DNA from: WRGT01 sp942493035
GTDB lineage: Bacteria > Spirochaetota > UBA4802 > UBA5550
Length of the DNA: 64,000 bases
NCBI GenBank assembly: GCA_942493035.1
Contig: OW818666.1
Span: 4,836,001 to 4,900,000, forward strand
Reading direction: 5' to 3'
Part shown: piece after piece, positions 53,226 to 60,011 of the stretch
How the letters are laid out: each line of letters begins with the position of its first letter
Position numbering within the stretch: position 1 is the stretch's first letter
The notes under the pieces: generated by a model
Seen by the model: only the letters and a program-made list of their open reading frames with translations
The model's database searches: none
What the model was told of the DNA's origin: nothing
Program-made: the position numbers and the translations under genes

Positions 53226-55682
53226 TTAGTTCGTCCGGAAAAATTCCAGTACATTTTTCATGCTCTCGGCCTGTGCGCTTATCTCTTCGGCAGATGATGC
53301 GATCTGTTCGGCACCGGCAGCCTGAGACTGAGTCTGTTCGTTTATTTGGTCCATGGTTTTAGATATCTCCATGTGTGTTGCAGTCTGTTCGCTTGTTGAG
53401 TTTGATATGTTGTCCGACATCTCCATTACCTGTCCTGTTGCCTTAAGCACCTGTTCGCTTGATTGTGCCTGGACATCACTGGAGTCTGATATTTTCTGCA
53501 CAAGTTCCTTGGTTTTTGTAATGCTCTCAATTATATTTGATAGAGCTTTGGATGTTTCATTTATATCCTGTATCCCCTGTTTTGCCGATGTTACTCCATT
53601 CGATACAAGGCCTTTTATGCTCTTTGCAGATTCCGCTGTCTGTTCGGCCAGCTTCCCTATTTCATCTGCGACAACTGCAAAACCGCGGCCATGGTCACCT
53701 GCGCGGGCTGCTTCTATCGCCGCATTCAGGGCGAGAAGGTTTACCTGATCCGATATGTCGCTTATCATGGAAACCATCTCGGCTATCTTAAGAGAGTTTG
53801 ATTCGATGCTGTTCATTCCGGCGATAGTATTCTGCATCAGTTCACTCCCTTTTTTCGCTTCTGCTGCAGTTATGTTTGCCATATTCAGGGCGCTTGAAGC
53901 ATCGGCGTTTACTGATTTTACAATATCACCAAGTTCATTCATGGCTTTATATGTATTCTTCGACTGGTCGGACTGGACTTTTGAGTTGTCGGCTATAGAT
54001 TCATTTGATGCCGATATCTCTTCAAGAGATGCAGTTGCCTCTTCCACTGCTGCAGCCTGTGACTGGGCGCTCTCTGCCAGGTTTGAACTTGTAGCAGCCA
54101 GTTCCTCTGCCGATGACGCAAGCTGGTTTGATGAACTGAGCGCCGCGTTGATTACCTCAATTATTTTATCCTGAAAATTTTTAAGATTCTTAATCATATC
54201 GCCGATTTCGTCCGAGAGGAAATCGCTGCTCCGCACTGTGAGGTCGCCCTCTGACAGTCTTCCGAAAATGCGGATTGTATTTCTTATAGGTGTGGAAAAA
54301 CTCATCCCGATTTTGTAGATCATTACGACAACGCAGATTATAATGAATATCAGTCCGACAAGTACATTGATTATAATCTTATCAACCTCCTTCATCAAAG
54401 TTGACAGGTAACTTATGGAGACAAGGTAGTGACCGGTAGTGTTAAGTTTAAACTTTTTGAGGAGAAGACCTTTGTTGTTAATCACATACTGCTGATAGTT
54501 GCTGTCTGTTCCATGAACAAATTCAGTAATATCTTTTCCAGCTTCATCTTTTAGATCTACACCGACAATTTTATCTACAAACTTTGGATCTTTATGATAA
54601 TTTATCTTCCCGTTACTGTTCATAATCATAAATACGGTCTGATTATCAGTGCTGGAGCTGTCAATAATTTCTGTCATAGAGTCTACGCTTACTGTCCCTG
54701 CAATTCCTGAAGAGGTGATACCGTTAATTAAATTTGGTATCGCACATACAATGGCTTTTTTACCGGTGCTTTTACTTGTAACTAAATCGGACCAGACAGG
54801 TTTGTTCTTTTTCAGGACATCTTTGATGTATTCTCTGTCAGAAAGATTTAAAACACCTGCATTGGAATAGGCTGTCCCATCGTTTTTAAAAATAAAAAGA
54901 GTTATAATGCTTTTATTTATCCGTTTATCAAACAGATTTTTTGCAAGATTTAATCCCTCTTGTGGCGCAACTCTGTCCGGAGAGATAAGATTCATGTAGG
55001 AATAAATTTCTGTTTCAATTGATTTAAAGTTCTGATCAAGTTCAGTTTTAATTTTTTCAGATTGAGACGATGTGGAGTCTTTATAATTTTTTATTGTACG
55101 GTTTACATTTATACTATATATGCCAATCCCGACGACAAGCAGCACTGTTATCATGAATGCTAAAATCGGCGCGAGGAGTTTTTCAAAAATTGCGAGAGAT
55201 TTTAAATCTGTTACGGTCGTTAAAGGGTAGAGGATTGTCTTCATCCGGTAGTAGTGGTAAAGAGTAACGGCAAGAGCAAGGAGTATGCCTAGAATGATAA
55301 AGAAAATAATCTGAACAGGAGTGTATATTATTTTCTGCTGATAGCTGACTACCGAGACGAGTACTGAATTAAGAGTAAGAACTGATAATATAATTATATT
55401 TACAATCCGCGGCATATTTTCTGCAAGCTTTAATGATCTTTTATCACGGATGTTCCCGTCGATCATAACCTGTAATTTCTTTATAATTATAAACCATGTG
55501 AAAATTGCCGCTGCGATAACTGGAATTATTATTATAAGAAGAACCGGGATAACTTTCAGAAATGATTTTGAGCCGACACCAATTATCATGAGAAAAAACA
55601 TGAATATCGGGTGAAATATTATATTTAAAACAAAGTTTTTCAGCAGGTGTGAGTGTATTTCACTTAATTCAATCCGGCGCAT
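53226..55682 (-). CDS. Methyl-accepting chemotaxis protein with extra N-terminal membrane domain
   Basis: An 818-residue chemoreceptor. It has an uncommon N-terminal block of about four helices (about 10-150), then a further TM (about 170-195) and an extracytoplasmic dCache-like domain (about 200-440) with LFIFKNDGTAYSNAGVLNLS and GIAGTVSVDSMTEII. Next are a final TM, HAMP (about 468-520) and the signalling domain with tip ISDQVNLLALNAAIEAARAG. Many Gln/Glu pairs mark methylation sites. Ligand unknown. RBS AAGGAG upstream. It separates metF from the arsR-hgcAB locus. Confidence 0.9.
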   Translation of the reverse strand: MRRIELSEIHSHLLKNFVLNIIFHPIFMFFLMIIGVGSKSFLKVIPVLLIIIIPVIAAAIFTWFIIIKKLQVMIDGNIRDKRSLKLAENMPRIVNIIILSVLTLNSVLVSVVSYQQKIIYTPVQIIFFIILGILLALAVTLYHYYRMKTILYPLTTVTDLKSLAIFEKLLAPILAFMITVLLVVGIGIYSINVNRTIKNYKDSTSSQSEKIKTELDQNFKSIETEIYSYMNLISPDRVAPQEGLNLAKNLFDKRINKSIITLFIFKNDGTAYSNAGVLNLSDREYIKDVLKKNKPVWSDLVTSKSTGKKAIVCAIPNLINGITSSGIAGTVSVDSMTEIIDSSSTDNQTVFMIMNSNGKINYHKDPKFVDKIVGVDLKDEAGKDITEFVHGTDSNYQQYVINNKGLLLKKFKLNTTGHYLVSISYLSTLMKEVDKIIINVLVGLIFIIICVVVMIYKIGMSFSTPIRNTIRIFGRLSEGDLTVRSSDFLSDEIGDMIKNLKNFQDKIIEVINAALSSSNQLASSAEELAATSSNLAESAQSQAAAVEEATASLEEISASNESIADNSKVQSDQSKNTYKAMNELGDIVKSVNADASSALNMANITAAEAKKGSELMQNTIAGMNSIESNSLKIAEMVSMISDISDQVNLLALNAAIEAARAGDHGRGFAVVADEIGKLAEQTAESAKSIKGLVSNGVTSAKQGIQDINETSKALSNIIESITKTKELVQKISDSSDVQAQSSEQVLKATGQVMEMSDNISNSTSEQTATHMEISKTMDQINEQTQSQAAGAEQIASSAEEISAQAESMKNVLEFFRTN

Positions 55683-55930
55683 TATAAAACTCCTTAAAGG
55701 GGCACTATTTTTAAATATATATACATATTACAACTAAAGTCAAACTAAAAAATTAAAGTGTTAATTATGTTCATAATTACTCTTGAAGAGTGTGAATGTT
55801 CAACTGGAGATGATGAAATGGTTTTGCCTTTTTTAGTTCTGTCAACATTGAGTTTCTGGAATTTCTGTTTTGTAACGGAAGTAGCAGCTCCCTAACCATT
55901 TTAAAAAAACAAAAATTCCGCAATTAATTC

Positions 55931-55959
55931 TTGACTTTATCGTATATTTACGATAAATG
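55931..55959 (+). promoter_or_regulatory. Promoter and 7-4-7 operator-like palindrome for arsR-hgcAB
   Basis: TTGACT (55931-55936) is a -35 and TAAATG (55954-55959) a poor -10 at 17 bp. Between them lies TATCGTA-TATT-TACGATA (55938-55955), a perfect inverted repeat across the spacer, where an ArsR-family repressor would block RNA polymerase. Self-regulation by the downstream ArsR protein is the simplest reading. Confidence 0.65.
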
Positions 55960-55965
55960 TTTATT

Positions 55966-56301
55966 ATGAAAAATAATAAAAAAAACATGTTTAACGATGA
56001 TTCTTTAAAACTTGCAGAATTCGCAAAAGCAGTGTCTCATCCTGCCCGTATTGAGATTTTAAGAATTCTTGCAGAAAAGAACAGCTGTATCTGCGGAGAG
56101 ATTGTTCTGGAAATCCCTCTGGCTCAATCGACTGTTTCGCAGCATCTTAAAGAGCTGAAATCCGCAGGGCTTATTTCCGGCGAGATTGACGGGCCGAGGT
56201 CGTGCTACTGTCTTAATCCTGAAGGGATTGCTGCGATGCGTGAACTCTTTGATGATCTGTTTGCTATGATGAAAACTGAAAATATAAAGTGCAGCTGCTG
56301 A
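55966..56301 (+). CDS. ArsR-family regulator upstream of hgcAB
   Basis: About 111 residues, winged-helix ArsR/SmtB fold: FAKAVSHPARIEILRIL, then HTH LAQSTVSQHLKELKSAGLISGEIDG. A Cys pair in NSCICGEI (before the recognition region), a Cys in SCYCLN and C-terminal CSC could bind a metal or metalloid. The start is uncertain: 55957 and 55966 are in-frame ATGs, neither with a Shine-Dalgarno. The promoter position predicts transcription starting near 55966, so a leaderless mRNA is possible. It lies 9 bases before hgcA, so it is co-transcribed. ArsR-type regulators are frequently found immediately upstream of hgcA in known methylators. It could also respond to arsenic. Confidence 0.88.
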   Translation: MKNNKKNMFNDDSLKLAEFAKAVSHPARIEILRILAEKNSCICGEIVLEIPLAQSTVSQHLKELKSAGLISGEIDGPRSCYCLNPEGIAAMRELFDDLFAMMKTENIKCSC

Positions 56302-56310
56302 GGGTAACAT

Positions 56311-57468
56311 ATGAAATTTGAAGCAATAAATACACCAGATAAAAGACTCTCACCGCTGGTGACTTCTAAACCGGACTGCGGATGTTCTGTGCCGTTGAAA
56401 GAAGATTCAGTTTCCGGTGCTGATTCTGTGACTGCTCCATATGTAAGCGGATTTATTAAAACTGAATCCGGTGATATTCCACAGGTCTTTACGGTTCTAT
56501 CCCGCCGTGATAAGTGGGAGACCGTTAAAGCCCGTATCAGTTCCTTCAGGATGAGTTATACTGTTAAACCGGGATTGTATGCTGCGGGGAATCCCGATGA
56601 AACTTCGGATGTTTTTGTAACAGCAAATTATAAGATGAGTTTTGACGCTGTCCGCCGTGAATTAAATGGAATTAATGCCTGGATACTTGTGCTTGATACA
56701 AACGGTATAAATGTATGGTGTGCGGCAGGGAAGGGGACTTTCGGTACAGATGAACTTGTCCGGCGGATTTCCCGGACGAATCTCCCGAAGATTGTTTCGC
56801 ATGAAAATGTAATAGTTCCTCAGCTTGGCGCTCCGGGGATTGACTCCGGTGAAGTGCGCAGAAAGAGCGGATTCAGAGTGGCCTACGGTCCGGTGCGGGC
56901 GAAAGATCTGGGGTTGTATATTCAGAATGGCCATAAGTGTGATGCAGAGATGCGGAGAGTACGGTTTGATATTGCCGACAGACTTGTTCTTACCCCGATT
57001 GAATTGAGGCAGATTTTTGCAAAGTTTCATTACTTTGCGCTCTTTGTTCTTATATTTTTTGGACTTACAACAGAGGGGATTATATTCAGAGATTCTATTA
57101 TGAAGGGGTACTTCTTCCTTGCAGGAGGCATCCTCTCTATATTCACAGGGGCGTTTTTTACTCCGGTGTTTCTTCCTTTTATTCCATTCAGAGCTTTCAC
57201 TATGAAAGGATGGGTTGCGGGGATTGTTCTCTTCAGCGGATTGTTTTACTTACTGGGAATTTTCGAGTCTTATAATATTTTTCTGGTAATATCGGCGATG
57301 ATTCTTTTCCCTATTCTTTCATCATACATGGCGTTCCAGTTTACAGGTGCGTCTACATACACAAGTCTCTCCGGTGTAAAGAAGGAGCTTAAAATTGCGC
57401 TTCCGTTTTATATTTCCGGTGTGATACTATCGTTTGTATTTCTGATTTTATACAAGGTTTACGGATAG
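56311..57468 (+). CDS. hgcA: Mercury methylation corrinoid protein HgcA
   Basis: A 385-residue membrane corrinoid protein thought to transfer a methyl group from a methylcorrinoid to Hg(II). The cytoplasmic cobalamin-binding domain (about 45-225) carries the diagnostic cap-helix motif N134-V-W-C137-A-A-G-K141, whose Cys is the lower cobalt ligand in characterised HgcA. The helix motif is followed by GTFGTDELV, and YDIxxR-like conserved segments follow. Five C-terminal helices (about 235-385) form the membrane domain, as expected. An N-terminal extension of about 45 residues contains CGC. GAGGG lies 7-8 bases before the ATG. Related CdhD/AcsC proteins lack both the Cys cap helix and the membrane domain, so the assignment is firm. 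Activity is not proven by sequence. Confidence 0.96.
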   Translation: MKFEAINTPDKRLSPLVTSKPDCGCSVPLKEDSVSGADSVTAPYVSGFIKTESGDIPQVFTVLSRRDKWETVKARISSFRMSYTVKPGLYAAGNPDETSDVFVTANYKMSFDAVRRELNGINAWILVLDTNGINVWCAAGKGTFGTDELVRRISRTNLPKIVSHENVIVPQLGAPGIDSGEVRRKSGFRVAYGPVRAKDLGLYIQNGHKCDAEMRRVRFDIADRLVLTPIELRQIFAKFHYFALFVLIFFGLTTEGIIFRDSIMKGYFFLAGGILSIFTGAFFTPVFLPFIPFRAFTMKGWVAGIVLFSGLFYLLGIFESYNIFLVISAMILFPILSSYMAFQFTGASTYTSLSGVKKELKIALPFYISGVILSFVFLILYKVYG

Positions 57469-57470
57469 CA

Positions 57471-57553
57471 TGTTGAAAATCGTCGGGGTTATTGATTTCT
57501 GCCGCGCCCTGGCGCGGCGGAAACTTCTTTTACTTCCGATTTATAAATAATAA
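57471..57553. repeat. Family-1 element between hgcA and hgcB
   Basis: Outer arms are diverged, but the hairpin TTTCTGCCGCGCC-T-GGCGCGGCGGAAA and right side TTTTACTTCCGATTTATAAA follow the family. It begins at the hgcA stop and fills most of the 105-base gap to hgcB. Confidence 0.65.
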
Positions 57554-57573
57554 GTTTCTGACTGGGGGGTGAT

Positions 57574-57864
57574 ATGATATATTTAAAAGATATTACAACA
57601 CTTCAGGTTTTTCCTGAAAAGTGTACAGGGTGCGGAAGATGTCTTGAGGTCTGTCCTCATGCTGTATTAAAGATTGAGGATAGAAAAGTACTGATCGTGG
57701 ATAAAGACCGTTGTATGGAGTGCGGTGCATGCGAAAAGAACTGCGACTTCGGGGCTATATCAGTTAAGTCCGGGGTGGGATGTGCTGCCGCTGTGATAAA
57801 CGGAATGATAAGAGGAACAGAGCCGAACTGCGACTGCAGCGGATCATCGGGAAGCTGCTGTTAA
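57574..57864 (+). CDS. hgcB: Mercury methylation ferredoxin HgcB
   Basis: A 96-residue 2[4Fe-4S] ferredoxin, the electron donor and mercury-handling partner of HgcA. Cluster motifs: CTGCGRCLEVCP (Cys 17, 20, 23, 27) and CMECGACEKNC (Cys 47, 50, 53, 57). The HgcB-specific conserved Cys70 is in GVGCAAAVI, and the protein ends with C95-C96, the vicinal pair needed in characterised HgcB. Cys86 and Cys88 add a C-D-C just before it. Length matches known HgcB. RBS GGGGGG 5 bases upstream. It follows hgcA on the same strand. Confidence 0.95.
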   Translation: MIYLKDITTLQVFPEKCTGCGRCLEVCPHAVLKIEDRKVLIVDKDRCMECGACEKNCDFGAISVKSGVGCAAAVINGMIRGTEPNCDCSGSSGSCC

Positions 57865-57870
57865 TGTAGA

Positions 57871-57986
57871 CAAATCCCCCTGTTACGCTTCGCTTCAACA
57901 TCCCTCTTTATTAAAGGGGGTTTTGAACACAGATTAAATTAAAACCCTCTTTAATAAAGAGGGTGGCCTTAAGGCCTGGGGGATTT
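57871..57986. repeat. Family-3 repeat downstream of hgcB
   Basis: CAAATCCCCCTGTTACGC, TTCAACATCCCTC, TTTATTAAAGGGGG, AACCCTCTTTAATAAAGAGG, GGTGGCC and GGCCTGGGGGATTT. Orientation matches the 43001 copy. Its hairpins may end the hgc transcript. Confidence 0.85.
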
Positions 57987-58015
57987 AAAAGTATTATACA
58001 TCGAGGATTCAACTA

Positions 58016-58999
58016 ATGGCATTTGAAAGAAAAGAGTGCAGGATCGGAAACGTTTATTTAATCGATACCCTGCAGTTTGATATGGAGACTATCACCAGCG
58101 TGTACTGTTACAGCGACGGGGAAAAATCTCTGCTTATGGATATAGGTACATCGGATAATATAGATGTTGTTTTTCAATCTCTTGCCCGTCATGGAATTTC
58201 TGTTGATAGTCTTGTAGGGGTTGTTCCTAGTCATTATCATTTTGATCATGGCGGAGGCTGCGCTGAGCTTTACAGCCGGATGCTTGATATAAATAAAGAC
58301 TTTAAAATATATACAAACCGTATTACAAAACAGAATCTTCAGAATTCAGCCGGTCATATTCATGGTGCATCGACAACATTCGGAAAATTTGTCGGTACAA
58401 TGGAAAAGATACCAGACGAGGCATTCTCGATTGTTGAACCGGATGATTTTCTTCCCGTTGAATTTACAGGCGGGGAGAGGGTAAAACTTCTCCATACTCC
58501 GGGACACACTGCGGACCACTGTTCCCCTTCTGTAATACTGAACAACAGGACAATCTTCACCTTCGCCGGTGAAGCGCTTGGGACAATCTATACCAGCGAA
58601 AAAATGCTCTCTACTCCCACATCGATGCCTCCGAATTTCAGATATGACGATTACATTGCAGGTATGAATAAAATCAGAGATTTGAATCCGGAGCTCGTAG
58701 GGTTCTGCCATTTCGGAATTATTTCCGGCGCCGAAGATATAGATTTTGTTTTTAATGATCACATGGAGTTTATGAAAAAGTTCAGGGAGGAAATAATTGC
58801 TGCATTTAATGACAATCCCTCAACAGGACATGTTCTTGCCCGGACTGAATATTTGTGGAAAGACAGGATCGATAGTGATTTTGCAGAAGTAAAAGGGAGT
58901 GACGCTTTTTTCGGCAATCTCCGTCTGGCGCTGACTTATGGAGTTATGGTTGATCTGGGATTTCGAAAGCCGAAGTACGAGAGTAAAACTTCGGCTTAA
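58016..58999 (+). CDS. Metallo-beta-lactamase-fold hydrolase, 327 residues
   Basis: A soluble protein. The metal motif is PSHYHFDHGGG (H-x-H-x-D-H), then His in LLHTPGHTADHCSPSV, Asp replaced by Glu in FTFAGEALG, and His in VGFCHFGIISGAEDI. The Glu for the bridging Asp is a deviation that may alter metal binding. The C-terminal 70 residues are helical and may form an extra domain. RBS GAGGA 8-9 bases upstream. It is the next gene after hgcB on the same strand but 150 bases away, with a repeat between; a functional link is unproven. Confidence 0.8.
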   Translation: MAFERKECRIGNVYLIDTLQFDMETITSVYCYSDGEKSLLMDIGTSDNIDVVFQSLARHGISVDSLVGVVPSHYHFDHGGGCAELYSRMLDINKDFKIYTNRITKQNLQNSAGHIHGASTTFGKFVGTMEKIPDEAFSIVEPDDFLPVEFTGGERVKLLHTPGHTADHCSPSVILNNRTIFTFAGEALGTIYTSEKMLSTPTSMPPNFRYDDYIAGMNKIRDLNPELVGFCHFGIISGAEDIDFVFNDHMEFMKKFREEIIAAFNDNPSTGHVLARTEYLWKDRIDSDFAEVKGSDAFFGNLRLALTYGVMVDLGFRKPKYESKTSA

Positions 59000-59003
59000 T
59001 GTT

Positions 59004-59588
59004 TTAGAGTATCGGCGGATTTCCGTTTAGTATAAACTCTGCCTTGTCATCACCGTTGTTTTTAATAATACATGAAAGATAAGATTTAAAATTCAGAGAA
59101 TCGCCTGTCAGTAGATTATACTTTTCATCAGGGAGTTCTGCTTCTATCGATCCTGAGACGAGTAAAATAAATCTCTCTCCGTTTGTTTCAGAGGGGGTTG
59201 ATTTTACTGAAATTTCTGATGATTTCTGCAGTACTATTCTATAAGATTCGAGTACGTTATTACCCAGTTTTGATGCGAGGAGGGATACAGATACACCCTC
59301 TTCTTTTGTATCAAAAGTCTCAACATCGGAAGCACGGACCAGAATAGAATTTTCTTTTTCAATCTGCCGGAAGAATTCAGATAAGGGCATCCTGTAAAAA
59401 CGGAGAATCCCTTCAAGTGAATTTATCGAAGGGGATGTTTTGCTGTTTTCAAGCTGAGATAACAGTCCAGATGTAACACCTACAGCCTCTGCTACTTCAG
59501 CAAGTGTAAATCCCCGCTCAAGGCGTATTTTTTTCAGTAGGAGGCCTAAATCCATATTACTCTCCGAATGCTGCCTGTTGACCGGCAT
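59004..59588 (-). CDS. XRE-family regulator with C-terminal cupin domain
   Basis: A 194-residue regulator. The HTH (about 13-66) has LGLLLKKIRLERGFTLAEVA, VTSGLLSQLENSKTSPS and NSLEGILRFYRMPLSEFF. The C-terminal cupin (about 115-190) is beta-rich, with LVSGSIEAELPDEKYNLLTG. Met12 (at 59555) with GGAGAG 6 bases upstream is an equally good start and would begin right at the HTH. XRE-cupin proteins usually control local metabolic genes in response to a small ligand. It converges with the MBL hydrolase gene, leaving only 4 bases. Confidence 0.85.
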   Translation of the reverse strand: MPVNRQHSESNMDLGLLLKKIRLERGFTLAEVAEAVGVTSGLLSQLENSKTSPSINSLEGILRFYRMPLSEFFRQIEKENSILVRASDVETFDTKEEGVSVSLLASKLGNNVLESYRIVLQKSSEISVKSTPSETNGERFILLVSGSIEAELPDEKYNLLTGDSLNFKSYLSCIIKNNGDDKAEFILNGNPPIL

Positions 59589-59633
59589 TTAATTATACCT
59601 CTTTCTCATATACTTTCTGCGGAAACTATTCTC

Positions 59634-59738
59634 TTATTTCAAGAATAATATTGCAAGTACAAGAATTATTGCCCCAATAATCCCTGCCAGCAGAAGTCTT
59701 TTGTAAGAATCACCATATTGAATTTTCGGATCTTCCAT
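59634..59738 (-). CDS. 34-residue single-pass membrane protein
   Basis: ATG at 59738, stop at 59634. Translation begins MEDPKIQYGDSYKRLLLAGI, then an uninterrupted hydrophobic helix (about residues 14-33) and a final Lys. GAAGG lies 7 bases before the ATG. The acidic N-terminal tail, basic YKR before the helix and single helix look like a genuine small membrane protein. It lies 45 bases upstream of the XRE-cupin gene on the same strand. No known family recognised. Confidence 0.6.
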   Translation of the reverse strand: MEDPKIQYGDSYKRLLLAGIIGAIILVLAILFLK

Positions 59739-59831
59739 AGTTTACCTTCAAATAATGTTTAAAATATAGTTGTATTTAAAAATATTAAGTTATATTGAAA
59801 ATGTCAAGCGGATAAGAATTTTTATGTGAGA

Positions 59832-59925
59832 TTTTTAAGCAGGAGATCATATGCTGGGGTAAAATTGCTCTCCACAACACCAGGGGATGATGGAGATATA
59901 ACACCATCGGTTAATGAGAAATTAC
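59832..59925. repeat. Degenerate inverted family-1 element
   Basis: On the minus strand: GTAATTTCTCATTAACCGAT, GGTGTTATATCTCC, GTGGAGAGCAATTTTACCCC and CTTAAAAATCTCAC. Order and spacing follow the family. Confidence 0.6.
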
Positions 59926-60011
59926 ATTTTAATAACGGGACTTACTTCAACTTTTTTATAATCGGGAAGCGGGTAGAGATTTATTGGTCTTAATCAATCG
60001 ATAACAGATTT

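Noticed and set aside
55966..56301. An ars arsenic-resistance operon
   Set aside because: No arsB, arsC, acr3 or arsM follows; the genes downstream are hgcA and hgcB.
56311..57468. HgcA read as an acetyl-CoA pathway corrinoid protein (CdhD/AcsC)
   Set aside because: The Cys cap helix NVWCAAGK, the five C-terminal helices and the HgcB partner are specific to HgcA.
5263..59925. CRISPR array
   Set aside because: The repeats are dispersed over tens of kilobases, are palindromic and carry no regular spacers or cas genes.
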